Part shown: positions 53,020 to 62,670 of the stretch, one piece after another
Layout of the letters: each line of letters starts with the position of its first letter
How positions within the stretch are numbered: position 1 is the stretch's first letter
NCBI RefSeq assembly: GCF_947507565.1
Contig: NC_089177.1
Coordinates: 1,672,648-1,736,647 of the forward strand
Direction of reading: 5' to 3'
DNA length: 64,000 bases
From: Oscarella lobularis
Taxonomy: Eukaryota > Porifera > Homoscleromorpha > Homosclerophorida > Oscarellidae
Made by a program: the position numbers and the translations under genes
The notes under the pieces: model-generated
What the model saw: the letters and a program-made list of their open reading frames with translations, nothing else
The model's database searches: none
Told to the model about the DNA's origin: nothing

Positions 53020-53077
53020 TCACTGCCTTGAGGCCGATCACTCAACAGAGGAGTGCGCGCTGGCCCCGGCAGCGGAT

Positions 53078-53278
53078 GTGGTTAATCGCCCGTCGAAAGC
53101 GAAACCACTTAAGACGAAGAAGTCAACAACCGCAAAATTCTGTCGACAGTTCAACTTCGGTAAGAAGGGGTGCAACTACGGGGCTGACTGTGTGTTTGCG
53201 CACGTTTGCGCAAAGTGCGGTGCCGAGGGGCACAAATCGGGAGCCTGCAAGCTGCCCGCAGCAGCGCATGGGCAGTAG
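53078..53278 (+). CDS. CCCH plus CCHC zinc-finger end of Ngaro gag
   Basis: The frame reads CRQFNFGKKGCNYGADCVFA, then HVCAKCGAEGHKSGACKLP and stops at 53278. A CCCH-type finger followed by a CCHC-like knuckle also closes the gag of the decayed copy at 6625-6777, so it is a constant feature of this family. Likely role: binding the element RNA. It lies just out of frame with the main gag frame, which ends at 53019. Confidence 0.75.
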   Translation: MVNRPSKAKPLKTKKSTTAKFCRQFNFGKKGCNYGADCVFAHVCAKCGAEGHKSGACKLPAAAHGQ

Positions 53279-53589
53279 CCAGCTGGCCAGGAAAGTCTCG
53301 GCGTAGGGTTACGGACTTTAGATAATGGCGCTGTGTTGCGCGCACTGCCTTTGAGCGTTGGCTCGTTTTTTCTGGGAATGGCATGGGTCGGGGTCCGGGA
53401 AGCCGTCTTTTGTGTTTTACTGCGGTTAGGACTTGTTAGTATAACAACCTGTTGCTACGCGCGTGATGGGCGTGTCTCTCGTAGATGCGTGTGGCTTGGT
53501 CAACGGACACCACGTTTCACTGCCCCGGTTGCGATCGCTTGAAACGGCGGACGCATCTGGGACACCGGCGCTCCCCGACTGGGCAGGCG

Positions 53590-55303
53590 CGTCGTCCTCG
53601 CCGGTGCGAGTGGAAGCATGGCGGTCAGCGCTGGCGAAGCACCACGATAGGGAGTTCGCGCTGTTCATCGTAACGGGCCTGGCGGAAGGTTTCCGGATCG
53701 GGCACTAGAGCTTGCATGTGCGCAGGATGGGTCCATCTCGCAACATGAGGTCGGCCGGGGAGCACCCCGACGTGATGAAGCGTTACTTGGACGAGGAGCG
53801 GGCATCAGGCGCCATACGCGGTCCAGTGCAGCACCTCGAGGCCGTTCATGTGAGCCTGTTCGGCGTCATCCCCAAATCAGGCCCTCCGGGCAGGTGGAGG
53901 CTAATTGTGAACCTTTCGTCGTCTACAGGCGGTAGTGTTAACGACGCATTTCCCCTGCAGCCTGCTCGGTGGAATACGTGCGCCTGGACGAGGCCGTTCG
54001 CCGATGCGCGCGGCTTGGCAAGGGGACGTCGCTGGTCAAATTAGACATCAAAAGCGCGTACCGTATGGTGCCGGTCCATCCGGCCGATCGGCACTTACTT
54101 GGCGTCGCATGGAGGGGCGACGTGTTTGTGGACACGGCACTACCGTTTGGCCTTCGCTCTGCCCCGGTGATTTTTTCGGCGGTGGCCGACGCGTTGCTGT
54201 GGACAATGTTGGACCGGGGCATCCAGGACGGAGTTCATTACCTTGATGATTACTTATTTCTGGGCTCCCCGGCAACGGCGGCAGGCGAGCGCAATCGCAG
54301 GATTGCGTTAGAGACCTGCGCGGAACTAGGGGTACCGGTTGCGGTGCAGAAGCTGGAGGGTCCGAGTACGCGCGTAGTCTTCCTTGGTTTGGAGTTGGAC
54401 ACCGAGAAGCAGGAGATTCGGTTGCCGGCCCAAAAGCTTGACAGAGTGCGGGGGTTGATCCGCCTGTGGCAGGCGCGGAAAAAATGCTCTAAGAGGAACC
54501 TACTCTCGCTGGTGGGTCTACTACACCACGCCGCGACGGCGATCCCGGCCGGGCGGTCATTCGTCCGTCGATTGATTGACCTGTCCATGGTACGGCCGGC
54601 GATGCACCACGTCATCCGTCTGAATGCGGAGGCAAGAGCGGATCTGCTCTGGTGGGCTACGTTCTTAGAGCGTTGGAACGGGCGTGGACTCTATGCCTGC
54701 ATTGCGGCAACCCCGTCGGTGGTGGTACAGACCGATGCTTCGGGTCTATGAGGATGCGGGGCAATCGCGGGGAGCGTCTGGTTCAGCCAGCAATGGTCGC
54801 CCGGCTGGCTCTCGGAAAAGATCGCGGCGAAGGAATTAGCGCCGGTGGTGGTGGCCGCGGCGGTGTGGGGCCGCGACTGGACCCGTTCGTCCGTGCTCAT
54901 AGAGTCGGATAATTTGACCGTGGTGGCAGCAGTCAACTCGGGTTCAAGCCGGGACGCGTCGCTGATGCCGTTGCTGCGGTCCTTGCAGTTTGTGAAGGCA
55001 ATGTTTGCCTTCTCGCTGCGGGCGCGACACATCCCTGGCGCGCGGAATGTTGTGGCGGACGGCTTGTCAAGAAATCAATTGCTAGCTGATGTACGTATGT
55101 TTGCCCCGCAGATGGCGTCCAAGATGTCGTCGGTGCCGGCGGAGATCTGGGAATTGCTGGAGCCCAGCCGGGTCAACTGGTGTTCGCAGGGCTGGAGAGC
55201 GCGGTTTCTGGCTACGCTGCGCTGGGAATCGCCGCCTCCACCCGCCGGGCATATCGCGCCGGGGAGAACCAGTTCGCCCGTTTTTGCCGGAATCTGGGAG
55301 TGA
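53590..55303 (+). pseudogene. Ngaro reverse transcriptase/RNase H
   Basis: 53600-53930 carries the pre-palm region (VEAWRSALAKHHDREFALFI, SLFGVIPKSGPPGRWRLIVN). After a shift near 53960 the palm continues: SLVKLDIKSAYRMVPVHPAD, DTALPFGLRSAPVIFSAVAD, and the catalytic YLDD at 54239-54250. The RNase H has VVQTDASG (a stop follows at 54749), IESDNLTVVAAVNSGSSRDA and LRARHIPGARNVVADGLS. It ends at 55303, overlapping the recombinase ORF by about 120 bp in another frame, as in other DIRS-like elements. Two or three lesions separate it from function. Confidence 0.8.
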
Positions 55304-56135
55304 CACCGGTACCAGCCTCCGAACACGTACTGACGTTATTTTGCGGTCCCTGGCGAGCGAGGGAAAAGCTTATAATACGATTAAACCTACCTGGCGGGGG
55401 TACAGCACTGGCAAGTGGTCTGCGGGTTGGGGGATCCCTTCTCGGCAACACACCCCAACTGGACTTAGTTCTGCGTGGAATAAAACGGCGCCAGGGTGGC
55501 CCGGCACCGGACCGCCGTCTCCCGATCACGCCGGGGATACTGCGCCTACTGCGGGCGGTGTGGGAGAGAGCAGGCGACACATGGGACGCCCAAATGCTGT
55601 GGGCGGCGAGCTGCTGTGGCTTCTTTGGCTTCATGAGGTCGGGGGAGTTTACGGTGGCTGGCGAATTCGACCCGTCGCGTCATCTCTCGCCGGCGGATAT
55701 TTCGGTGGATTCCTGAAGTTCCCCTTCGTGGGTATGCGTTCACCTAAAGCAATCGAAGACGGATCCATTCCGGCGAGGGGTGGACGTGTATTTGAGACGC
55801 ACGGACTCGGACTTATGCCCGGTGGGAGCGCTTCTGTCGTACCTGGTGCGTCGCGGCTGGGATCCGGGCTCCCTTTTCGGCATCGCGATGGGCGTCCACT
55901 GTCGAAGACGACGTTGGTTCTACGCATTTGCCAGGCGCTGACATCGCAAGGAGTGCGGGCGGGATCCTTTTCCGGTCACAGCTTTCGGATTGGGGCAGCG
56001 TCGACAGCAGCAGCGCGCGGTCTGGAAGACTCGACGATCCGAACGCTGGGAAGATGGAAGAGCGACGCGTACCAGCGGTACATCCGGCTCCGCCCAGAAG
56101 AGATCGCGGCATTTAGCCAGAATTTATGCACGTAA
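55180..56135 (+). pseudogene. Ngaro tyrosine recombinase
   Basis: N-terminal part in one frame (ESAVSGYAALGIAASTRRAY, PITPGILRLLRAVWERAGDT, FFGFMRSGEF with the first catalytic Arg at about 55635). After one shift near 55715 the C-terminal part holds SFSGHSFRIGAASTAA (H-x-x-R, about 55970-55990) and STIRTLGRWKSDAYQRYIRL with the catalytic Tyr at 56079-56081, stop 56135. A small internal scramble at about 55340-55400 also breaks the N-terminal domain. All four catalytic residues remain, unlike in the 5-11 kb copies. Confidence 0.8.
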
Positions 56136-56305
56136 CTCGGTCTGTTCGGGCGTTCGGAGACGTTTCGTTGGATCGCGCTCGCGTGTTATTCTTTTGTGGT
56201 TTCTCTGGTATGTGGTCAAGGGCCCGGATTTGGTGGTCGCGTGATTTTAGTGGGGTGGTCTGGGGCGTCGGTCACGGCGCATAGCCCCGCGCCCGACTTG
56301 TGTTT

Positions 56306-56442
56306 GGGGTGTTAGTTCGGCGACGCCTAACTTACAGGTGACCACTCCCACGGTGGGTACGCAGCCGGACACCTCCGGGCACCGACCAAACCCTTGCAGG
56401 GCAAGGGTGTACATATATACGGGTGGGATAGGTGGATGTCAA
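56306..56442 (+). repeat. B1 repeat
   Basis: 137 bp from GGGGTGTTAGTTCGG to GGTGGATGTCAA, nearly identical to B2 (56649-56785). Confidence 0.92.
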
Positions 56443-56648
56443 GTGAAGTCTAACCCCCCACCCAGTTAGACGCGGTTGATATCCGGGCTATCGGGGGAGA
56501 CACTAGGTAAGGCGCGCGCTGGCAGCATAGGAGTCAGTCGTCAGGCTGCCAGCGCGCGATCAGCTACTCATCACTGCGAAATTCCCTCCCTCCCCTCCCG
56601 CGGCAATACGTAGTTCTCCGCTAGCCTGGCTAGCGTGACGTGCCATAC
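56443..56648 (+). repeat. A2 repeat
   Basis: 206 bp starting GTGAAGTCTAACCCCCC. It contains the uninterrupted version of the MITE target site and an extra palindromic GCTGCCAGCGCGCGAT segment missing from the A1 junction. Confidence 0.92.
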
Positions 56649-56785
56649 GGGGTGTTAGTTCGGGGACGCCTAACTTACAGGTGACCACGCCCACGGTGGG
56701 TACGCAGCCGGACACCTCCGGGCACCGACCAAACCCTTGCAGGTCAAGGGTGTAGATATATACGGGTGGAATAGGTGGATGTCAA
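56649..56785 (+). repeat. B2 repeat, 3' end of Ngaro element
   Basis: Second copy of B, differing from B1 by a handful of substitutions. The element ends GGATGTCAA at 56785. Confidence 0.92.
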
Positions 56786-57060
56786 ATAATGGGCAAGAGC
56801 GTCGAGACCTCGACTGCTGCTCCCGAAACGGCCCCATCGGGGAACTCCTCCTTAATCGCCGCCCACAAACCCGTCAGTGGGCGGAAAGGACGTTATGCTG
56901 AACTCCTCGCAGCGTCGAATCCAAACGCTTAGGGAAGCGCGCGCCAGCAAAGTCTTTAATGAAATGGTCCACGAGAGGGAAGTTGAATATATGAAGTCTG
57001 TTTTATCAATATTGCACCCCGCTTTCTTTTGCTTGACCAAGTGCTGTTGTCATTCAGGGC
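56786..57060 (-). pseudogene. Continuation of the DIRS gag split by the Ngaro insertion
   Basis: The minus strand at 56890-56786 reads PLTGLWAAIKEEFPDGAVSG and VEVSTLLPI. Removing 50833-56785 makes this run directly into RSLVLVGNASN at 50831. Further upstream, in another frame, FIKDFAGARFPKRLDSTLRG remains. This dates the DIRS element before the Ngaro element. Confidence 0.6.
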
Positions 57061-57818
57061 TAACTAGCATTTGATCTCTATCACGGATTACCTGAGAACG
57101 CGTATGGAGGCAGAGGAGGACGTTGGTGTGAGCATGAAATACATAGCACGTGACTCTCGACCGATCACGAGAGTCCATTCTAGTGCGGAGAGTCACGGCT
57201 CTGTTATTAATGACTTATAGAATATTCGATGCAAATATTGCTTTTAGAAAAACTTGATCCTAAATTTTTGAAAGCTTTAAAGAAACTAGTCGACAACTTG
57301 CGACAACAACATTATTCTGGTGATGCCTTCAGGATTCTATCTAAAATTAATATTAATTTACTGCCTGTAGTTTATTTTAGATCACATCTAGAAAATGTTC
57401 AGGGTAAGATCCAATTTCATGTTAATTAAAACTGTGTGAATTGTTTTAATTCTCACCAGAAATTCCCGATTCGCAGCATGCGGAGCTGCAAAAAGAGAGT
57501 AAGTTAAAGCACCTTTATTTAGGCTGGATTAATCCTTTTCGTTCAAGTTTTACGTATTGAAAGTTTTCAAGGACGTAAGAAGAAAATCTAAATACCTATT
57601 TAAACGTTGACTTTTATTTCTCTAAAGAAGAATACCTGGAAGCCGCCTCAGAACGTATGTCGTTGTAATTCACGTCTTTAGTATATTTATTATCTCTTTT
57701 CATATTATATTTAAATCTACATTAGCTAGTTTGCCTTTCTACTTTTTAAATTGTCTTGGACTATTTTTAAAATAATCTTGGGCGCATATTTAAAATTGTC
57801 TTGGACCATTTAAAATCG
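57061..57818. other. AT-rich spacer with small ORFs
   Basis: An ORF at 57229-57429 (LEKLDPKFLKALKKLVDNLR) is helical but matches no family I know. A pair of GACTCTCG/CGAGAGTC inverted motifs lies at 57140-57195. Near 57740-57818, loose 22-bp repeats of TTGTCTTGGACCATTTTAAAA lead into the 248-bp repeat. Confidence 0.4.
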
Positions 57819-58066
57819 TCTTATACGATTTTTAAAATTGACTTGGACGATTGTGTTTGGCAGTGATATTATCGCAATTGGAGAGAGTTGCGACGTCATG
57901 CCAAGCATCTTACCTATATTTGACGAAATTGGTTGAATACCGGTACAACTCCGTCGAGATTGATGTTCAATTGTGTACGAAATCTTTTACATTTAGATTG
58001 AAGCATCCAGGACCGACCACGTTGAACGAAATCTTCGGAGATTGCTCTAGGTACTATAGTGGCCAC
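57819..58066 (+). repeat. 248-bp direct repeat, copy 2
   Basis: Partner of 49453-49700. It ends GTGGCCAC exactly where the LTR begins at 58067. Confidence 0.9.
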
Positions 58067-58259
58067 TGTCGGGGTTGGACCCTAACATTCCATTGGTGGT
58101 TATAAGGAATGCAACATTGTTATGTCTTACCTTATGGGAGGGGTCAAGGGCCCTCATAAGGCGATGTTTGGCAATAAAGGGTGTTCTTTGGCACTGTACT
58201 CGGGACCCACCAGTGGTGTTCGCGGGGGTCGAACCCCCAACCATTACATTGTGGTGACA
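58067..58259 (+). repeat. 5' LTR (193 bp, TGTC...GACA)
   Basis: Begins TGTCGGGG and ends GGTGACA, matching the LTR at 4552-4718. It contains AATAAA at about 58172 and a hairpin GGGGGTCGAACCCCC at about 58225-58239. Confidence 0.8.
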
Positions 58260-58303
58260 GGTGTGGGATCCTGTTGCCGAATTTCCAATAGTAGGCAACC
58301 CGG

Positions 58304-59251
58304 ATGCTAACGAGAGCGAAGGCAAGAGAAGCACAAATGGATCGCGACGAAAACGCCCCCGACGACGACACGCGTCGAGAGGCGACGAAGGGCGAGGCTC
58401 GCAACACAGGAGCGAAAGCGGCGGCGACAGGCGAACAGACGGGAACCGCGGAGCTGGCGGCGATCCTGGAATACATGCAGAGGCGAGATGAAGCACGAAT
58501 GGAGAACGAACGTAACCGACAACGCGAGCAGCTCGAAAGGTGGGTACGCGAAAGGGAGCGCTTACTCGAAGAGCGTCGACGTGAAGCGGAGGCGGCGGAA
58601 CGGCGAGAAAGGCAGCTACAGGAAATGTTGAAGTCGTTTAAGGAAACGCCCCCTCCGAAACAACGGGTAAAGGATCTGAAAATAGCGCCGTTACGGAACG
58701 ACGAAGACATCGAAAGGTACCTGACGTCGTTCGAACGAATCGCGGCCGCGTGCGACTGGGAAAAATCGACGTGAGCGGTTCGGTTGGCGGCCGTACTCAC
58801 GGGAAAGGCGAAGGACGCCCATGCGAATATGGACACGGTCGATATCACGGATTACGACGCGCTGAAGAAAGCAATTTTGAAACGATACGACATCGACGAA
58901 GAAACGTACCAGCAGCGGTTCCGCCAAGTAAGAAAGAATCCGGGGGAGACTTTCGCGGAGGTGGGACTGCGCGCACGAGACTTGGCGAATAAATGGACGA
59001 GCTTCGCGGCGTTGTCCAAAGAGGATTTGATGGAGAAGGTCGTTCTCGAACAAGTGCTGTCGCTTATGCCACCAGCGACGCAGATTCGCGTTCGGAAAAC
59101 GAAACCCAAAACAACGAAGGAAGCGTGTGAACTAGCGGATAATATGGCACGCGCGAGAAAGGTCACTAATGAGGGGCGGAGCTCGCATGGCGACAAGCGC
59201 GATGCGAAAGGTGATACGTCTAAAGGCAAAACCCGAGATGGCGCCTTCTGA
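58304..59251 (+). pseudogene. GMR1-like gag
   Basis: Starts MLTRAKAREAQMDRDEN. A charged coiled-coil region (58500-58630, ERLLEERRREAEAAERRERQ) precedes the capsid-like domain: PLRNDEDIERYLTSFERIAA, then DYDALKKAILKRYDIDEETY, RQVRKNPGETFAEVGLRARD and VLEQVLSLMPPATQIRVR. A single in-frame TGA at 58772-58774 is the only break; otherwise the frame is open. The zinc knuckle is in the next frame, so gag and pol overlap (59169-59251). Confidence 0.8.
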
Positions 59252-60190
59252 AAACAAGGCCAGCGGCGAGAATAAGGAAGAAAAACCTCGAAGATCAAAG
59301 TCGACGTGCTGGATATGTGGAAAGGAGGGCCACATATCGCTGCATTGCCCTTCGAAGAAAAACACGGGAGGCGCGGCTAAACGAGAAACCAGAAGCGGAC
59401 TCTACGTCGGTGACAGCGATAGTGAGAACGAAGGAACAAGACCGAATGCGCGTTTTGAAAAGGCGGGCACCGTGGGAGGAGTGCCCGTAACGATTACGAT
59501 CGACACTGGAGCGTCGCGAACGCTGGTACGAAGGGACTTGGTTCCGGAGGAAAGCATCAGGCGCGACGAACCAATCGGAATTATATGTGCACATGGGGAC
59601 GAGAAGGCGTACCCAACGGCGGAGGTGGAAGTTCGTGTGGAGGGCGAACGTTTCACCGTTGTGGCGGGAGTAGTGGAGACACTTCCAGCAGCGGTCCTGT
59701 TAGGAAAAGACGTCGGAGATCTGGACGACCTCGTAAAGAAGAAGGAATTTGCGTGTGTCGTGATCACGCGTCAGAGGGCTAGAGCAGAGGCTGTACCCGT
59801 GGCCGAGCAGGAGCGAAAGGAGGCCGAGTGTGGGGCAACGCCGACGACGCTCGACCTGGAAGAGGCAACCGAGGTGGATGCGTCTGTGGTAGCTGACGAA
59901 ATCGATTCGCAGGAAGCGAGCGACGGAGATGAAGACGACGAATTCGACGCTGCGGACGGAGAGCCCGGCGGGGATCCGTTTAGAATCTACCCACTTCCGA
60001 CGGGAGAGTCGAATCAGCCTGGCTCGGGAGGCGAGGAGCGCCAAACGAGGAGTCAGCGACGGGAGGAGCGGTCTCAGTGGAAAGACCAAGTTGGGCTTGG
60101 CGTGGATCGGGAGGGGTTCCGCAAGTTACAAGAGGACGACCCGTCGTTGGCGAAAATACGTCGCGAAGCGATCGACAACGTAGGGAAGGC
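59252..60190 (+). CDS. Zinc knuckle and aspartic protease of the GMR1-like element
   Basis: Part of the 59169-60473 frame. The CCHC knuckle CWICGKEGHISLHC is at 59307-59348. The retropepsin active site ITIDTGASRTLVRRDLV is at about 59493-59540 and the flap/second half ends ETLPAAVLLGKDVGDLDDLV. An acidic linker (DEDDEFDAADGEP) and a region like the N-terminus of gypsy integrase (LAKIRREAIDN...GLLYRRW) follow. The DTG triad is intact, unlike in the gypsy relic at 12.8 kb. Confidence 0.8.
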
Positions 60191-61320
60191 GGTTGTGGGG
60201 CAGTTCTATCGGCAGGAAGGACTGTTATATCGCCGATGGGTGGAGCGGGGATCTGGGGAGGAAGACCCGTTAGTTGCCGCTCAAGCTGAGGCCGGCGGTG
60301 ATGCGTTTGGGGCACAGCGTGCTGATGGCGGGGCACCTGGGCCGCAGGAAAACGACCAAGCGAATCGCGGCAAGGTACTACTGGCCGGGACAGAGAAAGG
60401 ATGTGGCGGAGTTCTGCAAAAGTTGTCCGGAGTGTCAACGCTCGGCGTCCAGACGAAAGAAGGACAAGGCTGAGTTGATCCCCATTCCGACGCGTTGCGA
60501 TGGACATCGTCGGTCCTTTGCCCCGTACGAAATCGGGCAACAAGTACATCTTGGTGATGTGCGATTACGCTACCAGGTGGCCGGAGGCTGTGGCGCTAAA
60601 GGCTATCGATGCGGAAACGGTGGCGGAGGAAATGGTGCGAATCTTTACGAGGGTCGGAGTACCTGAAGAGATGCTGACGGATCAGGGCGCGAACTTCACA
60701 TCGGGACTGATGAAAGAAGTACATCGGTTTTTGGGAGTGAAGCCGATCCGCACAAGCCCTTATCATCCTCAAACCGACGGACTGGTGGAGCGATTCAACA
60801 GAACGCTGAAGTCAATGCTGAAGAAGGCGCACGAAGGTGATCCGGTAGTACGGGAATGGGACAGAGCGCTACCGTACTTGCTGTTTGCGTACCGAGAGGT
60901 TCCTCAGGAATCGACTGGCTTTCACCCTTCGAACTACTCTACGGGCAAAACGTTCGAGGGCCGTTAGACATCCTGCGAGAAACGTGGGTGAGTCAGGAAA
61001 AGAATCCGGAGAACGTGATCCAATACGTTCTGGGGATGCGCGAGCGTTTGGAGGGAACGCTGCTGCACGCGCAGGAAAATTTGGGCCAAGCTCAGGCAAA
61101 GCAGAAGCACTACTACGACAAGGGAGCTCGTAGCACGACGTTCGAGGTGGGAGAACAAGTCTTGGTGTTGCTGCCGACAAGCACCCAAAAGCTCTTGGCT
61201 CAATGGCAGGGGCCTTACGTAATTCGCTGATAAGTGGGCCCGGTGAATTACGAAGTTGACATGACGGACAAGCGAAAAAAGATCCGTCTGTTTCGTGTCA
61301 ACATGCTAAGGAAATGGCAT
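60191..61320 (+). pseudogene. GMR1-like integrase
   Basis: HHCC zinc finger in the frame from 60274 (RLGHSVLMAGHLGRRKTTKR, EFCKSCPECQRSA). The catalytic core is in the frame from 60500: MDIVGPLPRTKSGNKYILVM (Asp 1), EEMLTDQGANFTSGLM (Asp 2, about 60680) and YHPQTDGLVERFNRTLKSML (Glu, about 60790). The C-terminal part is in a third frame to 61230, ending QWQGPYVIR, a GPY/F-like motif, then NYEVDMTDKRKKIRLFRVNM. There is no chromodomain. Frameshifts at about 60490 and 60950 inactivate it. Confidence 0.85.
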
Positions 61321-61539
61321 CCCCCTGTGTCAGAGGTAGTCCTGGTGGCAACGTCGGAGGACGGCGGAGAGGAAGATCTGCTCAACGGCGAGTACGGCGA
61401 AATTCCGACGCTCGGAGAAGCGTGGTACCAGGCGAAGATCGGATCGGGACTAGAAAAAAAAGCAGCAAAAGCAACTGAAGGCACTTCTGGCACGTCATGC
61501 CGAACAGTTCTCAGGAATCCCGGGGCGCACGAAAGTAAC

Positions 61540-62225
61540 GGAGCATAAAATTCGTACGGGAGACGCAGTACCAATCAGGCACCGACCGTATCGGATGGCG
61601 GAGTCCCAGAGGGAGGTAGCTCGCGAGGAGATCGACCGAATGCTGGAGATGGGTATCATCCGACCGTCGAAAAGCGAGTGGGCGTCGCCTGCTCTCCTGG
61701 TGCCAAAAAAGGATCGCAGCAAACGTTTCTGTGCGGATTATCGAGCTCTGAATCGCATCGCGAAGTTCGACGCTTACCCGATGCCGCGGATCGACGAGAT
61801 CATCGATAGGCTGGGAGGAGCCCGGTACATCTCGACTTTGGATCTCACACGCGGATATTGGCAGGTCCCCTTAGCAGAAGACTCAATCGAGAAATCGGCG
61901 TTTACAACGCCGTTTGGCTTATTTGAATTCTTAGTTATGCCCTTCGGATTACATGGGGCACCGGCAACGTTCCAAAGGATGATGGATAACATTCTGCGGG
62001 GCGCGGAGAAATTTGCAGCGGCGTACTTAGACGACGTCGTGATCTACAGCGAAACCTGGGAAGACCATTTGCTACACCTGGAGGAGGTGATCAATCGTCT
62101 GAAATTTCATGGACTAACGGCGAAGCCAAAGAAGGGCGCGTTGGCCACGAAAGAGGTGCCATTTCTAGGTTACGTCGTAGGAGGAGGACGAGTTCGACCT
62201 ACGGATGAAAGATCGAGGCTATACA
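61540..62225 (+). CDS. GMR1-like reverse transcriptase domain
   Basis: Uninterrupted RT frame from about 61560: TGDAVPIRHRPYRMAESQRE, EIDRMLEMGIIRPSKSEWAS, PALLVPKKDRSKRFCADYRA, ISTLDLTRGYWQVPLAEDS, FLVMPFGLHGAPATFQRMMD, and catalytic YLDDVVIYSETWEDHL (62023 onward), then VPFLGYVV. It lies downstream of the integrase, which is the reverse of the usual gypsy order. The frame is lost at about 62200 between RT and RNase H. Confidence 0.85.
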
Positions 62226-62232
62226 GAAATAC

Positions 62233-62670
62233 GTGCCTCCGGCGACGAAGAAGGAAGTGAGAGCTTTTCTGGGACTGGCTGGCTACTACCGCGGGTTTAT
62301 GCCAAACTTTGCAACCGTGGCTGCGCCGCTCTCAGATCTGACGAAGAAACAAGCGTCTATGAAAGTGAAGTGGAATCCGGCCGCAACGGAAGCGTTCCTG
62401 ACGCTGAAAGGGTATCTGTGCTCAGCGCCAGTGCTCCTAAGCCCCGACTTCACAAAGCCGTTCGTCCTGCGCACGGACGCCTGTGACCGCGGAATTGGAG
62501 GAGAGTTGGGTCAAGACGATGAAAGTGGAATCCGTCATCCAATTTTCTACATCAGTAAGAAATTGCAACCTCGGGAAGAGAGATATGCTACAATTGAAAG
62601 AAAATGCTGGGCTATCGTATGGTGCATCAACAAGCTGAAGCCGTACCTGTATGGAAGGAGTGACGGTATC
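62233..62670 (+). pseudogene. GMR1-like RNase H, truncated
   Basis: Connection and RNase H start: KKEVRAFLGLAGYYRGFMPN, APLSDLTKKQASMKVKWNPA, LSPDFTKPFVLRTDACDRGI, FYISKKLQPREERYATIERK, WCINKLKPYLYGRS. At about 62668 similarity ends; the related fragment at 4838-5218 continues with the missing C-terminal part. The break marks the 3' truncation of the element. Confidence 0.85.

Larger units (their letters stand above)
50833..56785 (+). mobile_element. Ngaro-type YR retrotransposon with split direct repeats
   Basis: The layout is A1 (50833 to about 51613, carrying a MITE), gag, zinc-finger region, RT/RNase H, tyrosine recombinase, B1 (56306-56442), A2 (56443-56648), B2 (56649-56785). A1-ORFs-B1-A2-B2 split direct repeats are the hallmark of PAT and Ngaro elements. 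The absence of a methyltransferase ORF and the gag/RT-RH/YR set point to Ngaro. Reading frames carry only a few stops or shifts, so it is young relative to others here. It sits in the gag of a DIRS relic without target duplication, as expected for recombinase-mediated insertion. Confidence 0.9.
58067..62670 (+). mobile_element. Ty3/gypsy element with GMR1-type order (INT before RT), 3'-truncated
   Basis: 5' LTR, gag, CCHC/protease, integrase (zinc finger, DDE core, GPY/F-like tail), then reverse transcriptase and RNase H. Integrase upstream of RT is the Ty1/copia-like order found in the GMR1 group of Ty3/gypsy elements; normal gypsy order is RT-RH-INT. The RT and RNase H are clearly gypsy-like. 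The coding sequence has one in-frame stop (58772) and several frameshifts. It breaks off at about 62670 inside RNase H with no 3' LTR. A second fragment of the same family is at 4552-5218. Confidence 0.88.

Noticed and set aside
58225-58239. tRNA T-arm-like GGGGGTCGAACCCCC
   Set aside because: No acceptor, D or anticodon arm around it; it is a hairpin within the LTR and has a homologue in the LTR at 4.6 kb.
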